In this document: positions 22,576-30,884 of the stretch, one piece after another | Numbering within the stretch: position 1 is the first letter of the stretch | Layout: every line of letters begins with the position of its first letter | From: Rhodocyclaceae bacterium UBA2271 | GTDB taxonomy: Bacteria > Pseudomonadota > Gammaproteobacteria > Burkholderiales > Rhodocyclaceae | NCBI GenBank assembly: GCA_002347405.1 | Contig: DDXB01000009.1 | Span: 21,895-85,894, forward strand | Direction of reading: 5' to 3' | DNA length: 64,000 bases | Notes under the pieces: model-generated | What the model was told of the DNA's origin: nothing | Seen by the model: only the letters and a program-made list of their open reading frames with translations | Databases searched by the model: none | Translations under genes and position numbers: made by a program

Positions 22576-24507
22576 ATGGGCAAGATCATCGGCATCGACT
22601 TGGGCACCACCAACAGCTGTGTCGCAATCATGGAAGGCGGTAAGCCCAAGGTCATCGAAAATTCAGAGGGCGCACGCACCACGCCATCCATCGTCGCTTA
22701 CACCGAAGATGGCGACATCCTGTGCGGTGCCTCCGCCAAGCGCCAGGCCGTCACCAACGCGAAGAACACGCTGTTCGCCGTCAAGCGACTGATCGGTCGT
22801 CGCTTCGACGAGAAGGAAGTGCAGAAGGACATCGACCTGATGCCCTTCAAGATCGTCAAGGCCGATAACGGCGACGCCTGGGTTGAGGCACGCGGCCAGA
22901 AAATGGCCCCCCCGCAGGTTTCTGCCGAGGTGCTGCGCAAGATGAAGAAAACCGCCGAAGACTATCTCGGCGAGGAAGTCACCGAAGCCGTCATCACCGT
23001 GCCGGCCTACTTCAACGACTCCCAGCGTCAGGCCACCAAGGATGCCGGCAAGATCGCCGGGCTTGAAGTCAAGCGCATCATCAACGAGCCGACCGCCGCG
23101 GCAATTTCCTTCGGCCTCGACAAGCAGGAAGGCGACCGGAAAATCGCGGTATTCGACCTCGGCGGCGGCACCTTCGACATCTCCATCATCGACATCGCCG
23201 AGATCGAGGGCGAGCATCAGTTCGAGGTCATGTCGACCAACGGCGACACCTTCCTCGGTGGCGAGGACTTTGACCAGCGCATCATCGATTACATCGTCAC
23301 CGAGTTCAAGAAGGAACAGGGCGTCGACCTCAAGAAAGACGTGCTGGCACTGCAGCGCCTGAAAGAGTCTGCCGAAAAGGCCAAGATCGAACTGTCCTCC
23401 AACCAGCAGACCGAGATCAACCTGCCCTACATCACGGCTGACGCTTCCGGTCCCAAACACCTGACAATGAAGATCACCCGCGCCAAGTTCGAGTCGCTGG
23501 TGGACGAACTGATCGAGCGCTGCGTCGCGCCCTGCCGCATGGCCATCAAGGATGCCGGCGTCAAGATCGAGGACATCGCCGACGTCATCCTGGTCGGTGG
23601 CATGACGCGCATGCCCAAGGTGCAGGACAAGGTCAAGGAACTGTTCGGCCGGGAGCCGCGCCGCGACGTGAACCCCGACGAGGCCGTCGCCGTCGGTGCC
23701 GCCATTCAGGGCGGCGTGTTGCAGGGTGAGGTCAAGGATGTGTTGCTGCTCGACGTCACGCCGCTCTCCCTCGGCATCGAAACCCTGGGCGGCGTGATGA
23801 CCAAGCTGATCAAGAAGAACACGACGATTCCGACCAAGACCAGCCAGGTATTTTCCACCGCCGACGACAACCAGAACGCAGTAACCATCCACGTGCTGCA
23901 GGGCGAGCGTGAAATGTCCGCCGGCAACAAGAGCCTCGGCCAGTTCAACCTCACCGACATTCCCCCCTCCCCGCGCGGCATGCCGCAGATCGAGGTCACC
24001 TTCGACATCGATGCGAACGGCATCCTCCACGTTTCGGCGAAGGACAAGGGCACCGGCAAGGAAAGCAAGATCACCATCAAGGCCAACTCCGGCCTCTCCG
24101 ATGAGGAGATCCAGAGCATGGTGCAGGATGCCGAGGCCCACGCCGAAGAAGACAAGAAGGCCCACGAACTGGTCGATACCCGCAATCAATGCGATGCCAT
24201 GGTGCACTCGGTGAAGAAAGCCGTGGCCGAGCACGGCGACAAGGTCGACGCCGACGAAAAGGCCAAGATCGAAGCCGCCATCAAGGAGGCCGAAGATGCC
24301 ATGAAGGGCAACGACAAAGCCGACATCGAAGCCAAGACGCAGGCACTTGGCCAGGCTTCGCAGAAACTCGGCGAGAAGATTTACGCCGAGACCCAGCAGC
24401 AGTCTGAAGGTGCTGGCACTGCGGGTGCCGCTTCAGGCGGCGAAGCCAAGAAAGACAACCCGGATGTAGTGGATGCCGAATTCACCGAAGTAAAAGACAA
24501 GAAGTAA
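22576..24507 (+). CDS. dnaK: Chaperone DnaK (Hsp70)
   Basis: An ATP-driven Hsp70 of 643 residues. It shows GIDLGTTNSCVA at the start, the phosphate-2 motif FDLGGGTFDISI, VGGMTRMPKV, the linker DVLLLDVTPLSLGIETLGG, the substrate-binding domain and a helical lid. It ends in DVVDAEFTEVKDKK, the usual co-chaperone-binding tail. The ATG at 22576 is preceded by AAAGGAAAT. It is served by its own sigma-32 promoter and followed by a strong hairpin before dnaJ. Confidence 0.98.
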   Translation: MGKIIGIDLGTTNSCVAIMEGGKPKVIENSEGARTTPSIVAYTEDGDILCGASAKRQAVTNAKNTLFAVKRLIGRRFDEKEVQKDIDLMPFKIVKADNGDAWVEARGQKMAPPQVSAEVLRKMKKTAEDYLGEEVTEAVITVPAYFNDSQRQATKDAGKIAGLEVKRIINEPTAAAISFGLDKQEGDRKIAVFDLGGGTFDISIIDIAEIEGEHQFEVMSTNGDTFLGGEDFDQRIIDYIVTEFKKEQGVDLKKDVLALQRLKESAEKAKIELSSNQQTEINLPYITADASGPKHLTMKITRAKFESLVDELIERCVAPCRMAIKDAGVKIEDIADVILVGGMTRMPKVQDKVKELFGREPRRDVNPDEAVAVGAAIQGGVLQGEVKDVLLLDVTPLSLGIETLGGVMTKLIKKNTTIPTKTSQVFSTADDNQNAVTIHVLQGEREMSAGNKSLGQFNLTDIPPSPRGMPQIEVTFDIDANGILHVSAKDKGTGKESKITIKANSGLSDEEIQSMVQDAEAHAEEDKKAHELVDTRNQCDAMVHSVKKAVAEHGDKVDADEKAKIEAAIKEAEDAMKGNDKADIEAKTQALGQASQKLGEKIYAETQQQSEGAGTAGAASGGEAKKDNPDVVDAEFTEVKDKK

Positions 24508-24530
24508 TTCACCTGCAACACATCGGCAGC

Positions 24531-24560
24531 GGGCCGCCGGCTAGTTTCTAGCCCCGGCCC
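24531..24560 (+). promoter_or_regulatory. GC-rich hairpin between dnaK and dnaJ
   Basis: GGGCC...GGCTAG (24531-24544), 3-nt loop TTT, CTAGCC...GGCCC (24548-24560). There is no proper T-run, so it is more likely an attenuator or RNA-stabilising stem that keeps DnaJ below DnaK levels than a full terminator. Confidence 0.55.
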
Positions 24561-24583
24561 ATTGCCGTTTTATCAGGACAGTC

Positions 24584-25699
24584 ATGGCAAAACGCGACTA
24601 CTACGAAGTCCTCGGCGTCAATCGCGACGCATCCGACGAAGAGATCAAGAAGGCCTATCGCCGCCTGGCGATGAAGCATCACCCGGACCGCAACCCGGAC
24701 AATCCGAAGTCCGAAGATCGCTTCAAGGAAGCCAAGGAAGCCTACGAAATCCTTTCCGAACCCAAGAAGCGTCAGGCCTACGACCAGTTTGGTCACGCCG
24801 GAGTCGACCAGCAGGCCAGCATGGGCGGTGGTCCCGGAAACTTCGGCGATGCATTCTCGGACATCTTCGGCGACATCTTCGGCGGCCGGGGCGGCGGCGG
24901 GCGTTCCAATGTCTATCGTGGCGCCGACCTGCGCTACAACCTTGAAGTCACGCTCGAAGAAGCCGCGCGCGGCACCGAGACACGCATCCGCATTCCCACC
25001 ATGGCTGAATGCGAAAGCTGCGAGGGCACTGGCGCCAAGAAAGGCACCGAACCCAAGACCTGCCCGACCTGCGGCGGCCACGGCCAGGTGCGCATGCAGC
25101 AGGGCTTTTTCTCCATTCAGCAAACCTGCCCGAAATGCCACGGCAGTGGCCGCTACGTCGCCGACCCCTGCGGCACCTGCCACGGCGCCGGCCGCGTCAA
25201 GCAGCACAAGACCCTCTCGGTCAAGATTCCATCCGGCATCGACGAGGGCGATCGGATTCGGCTCTCCGGCGAGGGCGAACACGGCGTCAATGGTGGACCT
25301 CCCGGCGACCTGTATGTGCAGATCCACATCAAGCCGCACCAGGTGTTCCAGCGCGACCATGACGACCTGCATTGCGAAATGCCGGTAAGTTTCACCGCCG
25401 CTGCGCTTGGCGGCGAAATCGAAATCCCCACACTGGACGGTATCGCAAAACTCAAGGTTCCCGCCGAAACCCAATCCGGCAAGGTCTTCCGCCTGCGTGG
25501 CAAGGGCATCAAGGGCGTGCGTTCAGCCGCTCATGGCGACCTGCTCTGCCACGTTGTCGTCGAAACCCCCGTCAGCCTCACCGACCGCCAGAAGGAACTG
25601 CTGCGCGAGTTCGAGGAAATCAGCCAGGGCAACGCCGCCACTCATCACCCGAAGGCGCAAGGCTGGCTGGACAAGGTAAGGGACTTTTTTGCGGGGTAG
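24584..25699 (+). CDS. dnaJ: Co-chaperone DnaJ (Hsp40)
   Basis: Delivers substrates to DnaK and stimulates its ATPase. The 371 residues contain a J domain with HPD (KHHPDRNPD), a Gly/Phe-rich linker (MGGGPGNFGDAFSDIFGDIF), four zinc-finger repeats (CESCEGTG, CPTCGGHG, CPKCHGSG, CGTCHGAG) and C-terminal beta domains. It is the last gene of the chaperone cluster, closed by a terminator at 25719-25748. Confidence 0.97.
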   Translation: MAKRDYYEVLGVNRDASDEEIKKAYRRLAMKHHPDRNPDNPKSEDRFKEAKEAYEILSEPKKRQAYDQFGHAGVDQQASMGGGPGNFGDAFSDIFGDIFGGRGGGGRSNVYRGADLRYNLEVTLEEAARGTETRIRIPTMAECESCEGTGAKKGTEPKTCPTCGGHGQVRMQQGFFSIQQTCPKCHGSGRYVADPCGTCHGAGRVKQHKTLSVKIPSGIDEGDRIRLSGEGEHGVNGGPPGDLYVQIHIKPHQVFQRDHDDLHCEMPVSFTAAALGGEIEIPTLDGIAKLKVPAETQSGKVFRLRGKGIKGVRSAAHGDLLCHVVVETPVSLTDRQKELLREFEEISQGNAATHHPKAQGWLDKVRDFFAG

Positions 25700-25718
25700 C
25701 GACCGGGTAGTCCGCCAT

Positions 25719-25748
25719 AAAAAAACCGCCGATTCTGGCGGTTTTTTT
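25719..25748. terminator. Bidirectional rho-independent terminator
   Basis: A-run, CCGCC (25726-25730), loop GATTCT, GGCGG (25737-25741), seven T. The A-run on the left gives the same signal on the minus strand, so it ends both dnaJ and the tRNA-Pro/Arg/His transcript. Confidence 0.9.
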
Positions 25749-25759
25749 ATTTGATTCTT

Positions 25760-25836
25760 TGGGGTGGCTGATGGGGCTCGAACCCACGACAACTGGAATC
25801 ACAATCCAGGACTCTACCAACTGAGCTACAGCCACC
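25760..25836 (-). tRNA. tRNA-His (GUG)
   Basis: Cloverleaf with anticodon loop TTGTGAT, T-arm GGGTTCGAGCCCC, acceptor GTGGCTG/CAGCCAC and encoded CCA. The extra 5' G pairing with C73 (the His hallmark) is present. Last of three tRNAs on this strand. Confidence 0.95.
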
Positions 25837-25880
25837 ACCTTTAAACTGCACGGCACGCCCGGCGGCGCTACCGATAAATC

Positions 25881-25957
25881 TGGTCCGCCCGGCGAGACTC
25901 GAACTCACAACCCCCGGCTTAGAAGGCCGGTGCTCTATCCGGTTGAGCTACGGGCGG
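25881..25957 (-). tRNA. tRNA-Arg (UCU)
   Basis: 77 nt with acceptor CCGCCCG/CGGGCGG, anticodon loop CTTCTAA, T-arm TTGTGAGTTCGAGTCTC and encoded CCA. Confidence 0.95.
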
Positions 25958-26012
25958 TTGAAAGCTATTTCGTTTGGCGGTCTCGGTGGTGCAGGCCGGG
26001 TTTGCGTGTCTC

Positions 26013-26089
26013 TGGTCGGGGTGAAAGGATTCGAACCTTCGACATCCTGCTCCCAAAGCAGGCGCGCTACCGGGCTGCGCTACACCCCG
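26013..26089 (-). tRNA. tRNA-Pro (UGG)
   Basis: 77 nt with acceptor CGGGGTG/CACCCCG, anticodon loop TTTGGGA and encoded CCA. First tRNA of the Pro-Arg-His transcript. Confidence 0.95.
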
Positions 26090-26093
26090 AAGA

Positions 26094-26128
26094 GGGCGCA
26101 TTCTACTGATCTGCTCTTTTGCGGTCAA
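26094..26128 (-). promoter_or_regulatory. Promoter of the tRNA-Pro/Arg/His operon
   Basis: On the minus strand: -35 TTGACC (26128-26123), 17-bp spacer, -10 TAGAAT (26105-26100), then the GC-rich discriminator GCGCCC typical of stringently controlled stable-RNA promoters. The first tRNA begins about 10 bases after the -10. Confidence 0.8.
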
Positions 26129-26172
26129 TGCCAATGCAGCCAAATTCTTCTATTGACCGGCAAAGAGCCTGT

Positions 26173-26685
26173 TTAACGATCTGGCGGCGGGGGCGGCATC
26201 CCTGCTGGAGGGGGAGGCAGATTGGTTGAGGCTGCCGGAGGTGTTCGCGCAGGGGTATAGCTTGCACTGACAGGGACCCGATGGCCCTTGGCATACATGC
26301 ATTGCACATAGGCGATGTCGTACTGGCGCTGGCTGCCATAGGCCACTGATCGGGAGGCTTCTGCCCCCGAAGCGCTACCGATGATCAGTCCCGTTCCGGC
26401 ACCCACTCCGGCACCGCGCTGTCCACCGATGGCGGCACCGGCAACGGCGCCAATGGCCGTGCCCATGGCCGCGCTACCGATTGCGGCATTGCTACCAGTC
26501 TGTTCACGGGCCTTGCCGCCGATCTGCTGATAGGCAAAATCGCGGCACATCATGTCATCGGCACGAAATTGCTCGAAAGTTGTGCCGGTTCCCGGCAAGG
26601 CCATGACATTGGGACCGGTCGGCACACTGGCACAGCCGGCAAGTACCATTAAGGCAGTCAGGGATAGCATCAGTCGGGTTCGCAT
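26173..26685 (-). CDS. Glycine-zipper (YMGG-like) lipoprotein
   Basis: 170 residues from the ATG at 26685, which has GGAGTG upstream. The leader ends in lipobox VLAGC, so this is a lipoprotein. The central AAIGSAAMGTAIGAVAGAAIGG plus GAGVGAGTGLIIGSASG is a double glycine zipper, as in outer-membrane-associated small lipoproteins. The C-terminus is Pro-rich and ends PPPPPDR. Two Cys in the mature part (MMCRDF and VQCMYA) are typical of this family. The exact function is unknown. It is co-oriented with the next small exported protein, 13 bp apart. Confidence 0.75.
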   Translation of the reverse strand: MRTRLMLSLTALMVLAGCASVPTGPNVMALPGTGTTFEQFRADDMMCRDFAYQQIGGKAREQTGSNAAIGSAAMGTAIGAVAGAAIGGQRGAGVGAGTGLIIGSASGAEASRSVAYGSQRQYDIAYVQCMYAKGHRVPVSASYTPARTPPAASTNLPPPPAGMPPPPPDR

Positions 26686-26698
26686 GAGATTCACTCCA

Positions 26699-27154
26699 TC
26701 ACTGTGGGGGTTGGGGAGCAACCTGCTGCCACCCGCCCGGGCATTGCTTCACGTAAGGGTAGTACGCCTGAGCTTCGCTGCAGTAATACCAGTAGCCCGT
26801 TTCCAGCACCGGCGATGCTGGTGGTATGCCGGATTGCTCGATATAGACGGGCGGCGTTGGCACTACCACTACCGGGGCAACAGGCGGGACATAAACACGC
26901 GGATAGTAGATCGGGGGAGGATAGTAGCCAAAGGGAGGATATACCCAAGGCACGCCAACATAGACACCGAACTGCACCGAACTGCGCGGATGACCATGCG
27001 GCCAGCCCCGCGGTCCCGCCCAGGCATTGCCGGCAAGAAAGCACGCCAGCACCAAGGTCAGCAAGCATGCGCGCGGATTGATCCGGGTTGCGACTTCACG
27101 CCATTTGGTGCAGGCACCGGCCTGCACTGAAACTCCGCTGGAATTCGTTTTCAT
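26699..27154 (-). CDS. Exported Tyr/Pro-rich protein, function unknown
   Basis: 151 residues with an N-terminal basic stretch and hydrophobic leader (ACLLTLVLACFLAGNAWA) cut after AWA. The mature part is rich in Tyr, Pro and Val and closes with YWYYCSEAQAYYPYVKQCPGGWQ, a two-cysteine motif I recognise from many small betaproteobacterial envelope proteins without known function. It is probably co-transcribed with the glycine-zipper lipoprotein. Confidence 0.65.
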   Translation of the reverse strand: MKTNSSGVSVQAGACTKWREVATRINPRACLLTLVLACFLAGNAWAGPRGWPHGHPRSSVQFGVYVGVPWVYPPFGYYPPPIYYPRVYVPPVAPVVVVPTPPVYIEQSGIPPASPVLETGYWYYCSEAQAYYPYVKQCPGGWQQVAPQPPQ

Positions 27155-27274
27155 AGCCTGTCTCCTGATAATTCAGGTTAAGCATATTTAAACGCGCGGA
27201 GGTTTCCCGATGATGACGTCAGGACGTGGAATTGTAAGCAATCATTGCAAACAAGCCCCTACGCCACGGCCAAC

Positions 27275-27298
27275 GCCGTCCCGCCAGCGCCGACTTTT
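27275..27298 (+). repeat. Family A repeat core (intergenic, exact consensus)
   Basis: GCCGT followed by the exact core CCCGCCAGCGCCGACTTTT, 27 bp beyond the 3' end of purA. Confidence 0.85.
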
Positions 27299-27324
27299 AC
27301 CGGCCCGGCGCGATAATTCCCGTC

Positions 27325-28635
27325 TTATTTGAACGGATGACGCAGGATGATGGTTTCCTCGCGGTCAGGGCCGGTTGACACCATGTCGACCGGAACCCCG
27401 CACACTTCCTCCATACGCTTGATGTAGGCGCGCGCCGTCGCCGGCAGACCATCGAGCGCCTTGACGCCAACGGTGCTGTCCTGCCAGCCGGGCATCGACT
27501 CGTAGACCGGCTCGCAACGTTCGAGATCGTCGGCGCCCACCGGCAGGATGTCGGTGAAATTGCCGTCGAGCTTGTAGCCGATACAGATTTTCATCTCCTC
27601 GATGCCGTCAAGCACGTCGAGCTTGGTGACGCACAGGCCGGACACGCCGTTGATCTGGATCGAGCGCTTCATCGCCGCAGCATCAAACCAGCCGCAACGC
27701 CGCGCACGCCCCGTGGTGGCGCCGAATTCGTGGCCCTTGGTGGCCATGTGCTTGCCGGTCGGATCCTGCTTGTCGAGGGCATCGTAAAGCTCGGTCGGGA
27801 ACGGGCCGCCGCCGACGCGGGTGGTGTAGGCCTTCGTGATGCCCAGAATGTAATGCAGCATGCCGGGGCCGACGCCCGCGCCCGCCGCCGCCGCGCCGGC
27901 AACGCAGTTGGACGAGGTGACATAGGGGAAGGTGCCGTGGTCGATGTCGAGCAACGTGCCTTGCGCGCCCTCGAACAACAGGTTGGCGCCCGCCTTGTGG
28001 GCATCGTAAAGCGCGCGCGGGACATCGGCGATCATGCCCGTCAGCCGTGGCGCAATGGCCATGGCGCCGTCCAGCGTCTTCTGGAAATCGACGGTCTCGG
28101 CACCCAGGTAATTCTTTAACACGAAGTTGTGATAATCGAGAATCTCGGCAAGCTTTTCGGCAAAGCGCTTGGGCCGCAACAGGTCCTGCACACGCAAGCC
28201 GCGCCTTGAAACCTTGTCTTCATAGGCCGGGCCAATGCCACGGCCGGTGGTGCCGATCTTGTTGATGCCCTTGGCAGCTTCGCGGGCGATGTCAAGCGCC
28301 TGGTGGTAGGGCAGGATCAACGGACAAGCCTCCGAAATCCGCAAGCGTTCCTCGGCATTGACCCCGGCCGCCTGCAATCCGTCGATTTCCTTGAGCAGGG
28401 CTTCGGGGGAGAGCACCACGCCGTTGCCGATGTAGCAGATCACGCCGTCGCGCAGGATGCCGGAGGGCACCAGGTGTAGTACCGTCTTCTTGCCGGCGAT
28501 CACCAGCGTGTGGCCGGCATTGTGGCCACCCTGGAAACGCACCACGCCCTGGGAATGATCCGTCAGCAGGTCGACAACCTTGCCCTTGCCCTCGTCGCCC
28601 CATTGCGTACCGATCACGACTACGTTCTTGGCCAT
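27325..28635 (-). CDS. purA: Adenylosuccinate synthetase
   Basis: Joins IMP and aspartate using GTP in the first committed step to AMP. The 436 residues contain GTQWGDEGKGKVVDLL, GGHNAGHT, GTTGRGIGPAYEDK, LFEGAQGTLLDIDHGTFPYVTSSN, CVTKLDVLDG and the C-terminal STGPDREETI. It is the last gene of the hfq-hflX-hflK-hflC-DUF2065-hisZ-purA cluster; hisZ ends 1 bp before its start. Confidence 0.97.
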   Translation of the reverse strand: MAKNVVVIGTQWGDEGKGKVVDLLTDHSQGVVRFQGGHNAGHTLVIAGKKTVLHLVPSGILRDGVICYIGNGVVLSPEALLKEIDGLQAAGVNAEERLRISEACPLILPYHQALDIAREAAKGINKIGTTGRGIGPAYEDKVSRRGLRVQDLLRPKRFAEKLAEILDYHNFVLKNYLGAETVDFQKTLDGAMAIAPRLTGMIADVPRALYDAHKAGANLLFEGAQGTLLDIDHGTFPYVTSSNCVAGAAAAGAGVGPGMLHYILGITKAYTTRVGGGPFPTELYDALDKQDPTGKHMATKGHEFGATTGRARRCGWFDAAAMKRSIQINGVSGLCVTKLDVLDGIEEMKICIGYKLDGNFTDILPVGADDLERCEPVYESMPGWQDSTVGVKALDGLPATARAYIKRMEEVCGVPVDMVSTGPDREETIILRHPFK

Positions 28636-28636
28636 A

Positions 28637-29797
28637 TCAATTTTCCTCTAAAGGTTCGATTATCCAGTTTTCGTTACGTTGTATCAGTTGGCGGTCGCAG
28701 CCTGCCTCGCGCCAACTGCCCGAGTGTCCGGGCAAGGCAGCGATGACAATCTCTCCGGCCGCGCGCAGGCGCTCGATTTCATCCTGCAATGTGGCATTTT
28801 CAGGCCAGGGTGCAAGGATTGCCCCTGGCCCTGGTTGTGGCGATGACAGACGTGCCAGTGCGCGCAGGTCAAGCGAAAAACCCGTTGCCGGCCGGCCGCG
28901 GCCGAAGCGCTCGCCAATCGAGTCGTAGCGCCCGCCCAGCGCCACCGCGCTCGGACTGTCGTCGCAGTAGGCGGCAAACACGACGCCGCTGTGATAGTGG
29001 TAACCGCGCAGATCGGCCAGATCGAAGGAAAGCGGCAGGTCGCTCAATTCGTTCGCCAGCCGCAGCAGATCGGCAAGCGCACTGGAAATTTCCGGGAGCC
29101 CCGGCAGGCAAACAGCAGCGCCCGTCAGGACTTCCACGCCGCCATACAAGGTCGGCAAGGTCAGCAGTCCGTCGCGCGCCGTGGCCGGCAAATCGGCGGT
29201 CAGTTCGCGCAGGGTGGGCAGATCCTTGGCCTGCAGGGCCTCGAACAATTGCTGATCGACGCCCGGCGCCAGCTTCAACCCGGCGGTCAATGCGCGGAAT
29301 ATCCCGACATGCCCCAGGTCGATGCGACTGGGCGGCAGCTCGGCGAGCCGCAGCGCACGCGCCAGCAGACGGATGACTTCGTGATCGGCTTCGATATCGG
29401 CGTGACCATACAGCTCCGCGCCGATCTGCAAGGGCTCGCGCGAGGCCAGCAGGCTGGACGGTCGCGTATGCAGCACGCTGCCGCAATAGCACAGCCTTGT
29501 GACACCACGGCGATTCAGCAGGTGGGCGTCGATGCGCGAAACCTGCGGCGTGATGTCGGCGCGCAGCGCCAGCGTCCGGCCGGACAGCTGATCGACGAGT
29601 TTGAAGCTGCGCAAATCCAGGTCACGACCGCTCTCGCAAAGCAGCGCATCGGCGAATTCCAGCATCGGCGGCGCAACCAGCTGGTAACCGTGCCGGGAGA
29701 ACTCGTCGAGCAGACGGCGACGCAGAGCCTCCACCTGTGCGGCCTCGGCAGGCAGCAGGTCTTCGATGGCCTCGGGCAGTAACCAGGCGTGCGTCAT
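28637..29797 (-). CDS. hisZ: ATP phosphoribosyltransferase regulatory subunit HisZ
   Basis: A histidyl-tRNA-synthetase-like protein that is not a synthetase; it partners the short form of HisG in histidine synthesis. The 386 residues begin WLLPEAIEDLLPAEA, followed by class II-like motifs (LALRADITPQVSRI) and GGRYDSIGERFGRGRPATGFSLDL. It lacks the C-terminal anticodon-binding domain of HisS. Short-form HisG must be encoded elsewhere. hisZ beside purA and hflC is a common betaproteobacterial order. Confidence 0.92.
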   Translation of the reverse strand: MTHAWLLPEAIEDLLPAEAAQVEALRRRLLDEFSRHGYQLVAPPMLEFADALLCESGRDLDLRSFKLVDQLSGRTLALRADITPQVSRIDAHLLNRRGVTRLCYCGSVLHTRPSSLLASREPLQIGAELYGHADIEADHEVIRLLARALRLAELPPSRIDLGHVGIFRALTAGLKLAPGVDQQLFEALQAKDLPTLRELTADLPATARDGLLTLPTLYGGVEVLTGAAVCLPGLPEISSALADLLRLANELSDLPLSFDLADLRGYHYHSGVVFAAYCDDSPSAVALGGRYDSIGERFGRGRPATGFSLDLRALARLSSPQPGPGAILAPWPENATLQDEIERLRAAGEIVIAALPGHSGSWREAGCDRQLIQRNENWIIEPLEEN

Positions 29798-29804
29798 TTG
29801 AACC

Positions 29805-29987
29805 TCATGCCAGCAACAACAGGATCACCAGACCGATGATGATCGAGGTCAGGCCGATGAAACGCAACTGCCCATCGCCGAGTTCGGTGACACGACGAAA
29901 AGTCTCGCGCCAGACGCGGGGCGCGACAAACGGCAGCAAGCCCTCGATCACCAGCATCAAGGCCAGTGCCAGCAGCAGAGTGGTCAT
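29805..29987 (-). CDS. DUF2065 small membrane protein (YjeT-like)
   Basis: 60 residues with two hydrophobic helices flanking VWRETFRRVTELGDGQLRFIGL, the signature of DUF2065. It lies in its usual place after hflC, suggesting a link to the HflKC membrane complex. Its biochemical role is unknown. Confidence 0.85.
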   Translation of the reverse strand: MTTLLLALALMLVIEGLLPFVAPRVWRETFRRVTELGDGQLRFIGLTSIIIGLVILLLLA

Positions 29988-30002
29988 GAAGCGCTCTGCG
30001 AA

Positions 30003-30884
30003 TTACTTGCTGCCACCGCCCCTGCCGCTGTTCTTCAGATACTTGAAGAAATCGGCGCTCGGGTCAACGACCAGCAGGTCATTCTTGTTGCCAAAGCTCT
30101 GGCGATAGGCTTCAAGGCTGCGATAGAAGGCGTAGAACTCGGGATTCTCGCCGAAGGCCTTGCCGTAAATCGATGCGGCCCTGGCATCGCCCTCGCCCTT
30201 GACCTTCTGGGCATCGCGATAGGCTTCGGCAACGATCACCTCGCGCTGCCGGTCGGCATCGGCACGAATCTTTTCGGATTCCGCCGCGCCGGTTGAGCGC
30301 AGCTCGTTGGCCACGCGCTTGCGTTCGGTTTCCATGCGGCGATAGACCGACTCGGAAACCTCCGGCGGCAGATCGACGCGTTTCAGGCGCACGTCAACAA
30401 TCTCGACGCCGATTGCACGCGCATCCGCATCCGCTTTTTTCTGCACATCGGCCATGATTTTGTCGCGCGCGCCGGACACCACATCATGCACGGTGCGCCG
30501 GCCGAATTCCTCGCGCAGTCCGGAATTCACGGTTTGTGACAGGCGCGTGCGCGCCAGCATCTCGTCGCCGCCCACCGAAATGTAATACTGGCGGACGTCG
30601 GCAATCCGCCATTTGACAAAGGAGTCGACCAGCACCGGTTTTTTCTCGGCAGTGAGGAAACGCTCGGGCTCGACAGAATCCAGCGTCAGGATGCGCCGGT
30701 CGAAGAAACGCACGTTCTGGATCATCGGCCACTTGAACGACAAGCCCGGCTCCTGGATGACCTCCTTGATTTCGCCCAACTGGAAAACCAGCGCGTATTG
30801 GCGCTGATCGACGGTAAACATCACTGAGCCGGCCGTGACGAAGGCGGCGAACATCAGCGCCGCAATAAAAGGTAGGCGTTTCAT
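30003..30884 (-). CDS. hflC: HflC, SPFH-domain modulator of FtsH protease
   Basis: 293 residues from the ATG at 30884. One N-terminal membrane helix (LPFIAALMFAAFVTAGSVMF) anchors an SPFH/prohibitin domain (VDQRQYALVFQLGEIKEVI) and a long charged helix rich in Ala/Arg/Glu. With HflK it forms the large periplasmic cage around FtsH. The start overlaps the hflK stop (TGATG), giving coupled translation and equal amounts. The C-terminus is Gly-rich. Confidence 0.94.
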   Translation of the reverse strand: MKRLPFIAALMFAAFVTAGSVMFTVDQRQYALVFQLGEIKEVIQEPGLSFKWPMIQNVRFFDRRILTLDSVEPERFLTAEKKPVLVDSFVKWRIADVRQYYISVGGDEMLARTRLSQTVNSGLREEFGRRTVHDVVSGARDKIMADVQKKADADARAIGVEIVDVRLKRVDLPPEVSESVYRRMETERKRVANELRSTGAAESEKIRADADRQREVIVAEAYRDAQKVKGEGDARAASIYGKAFGENPEFYAFYRSLEAYRQSFGNKNDLLVVDPSADFFKYLKNSGRGGGSK

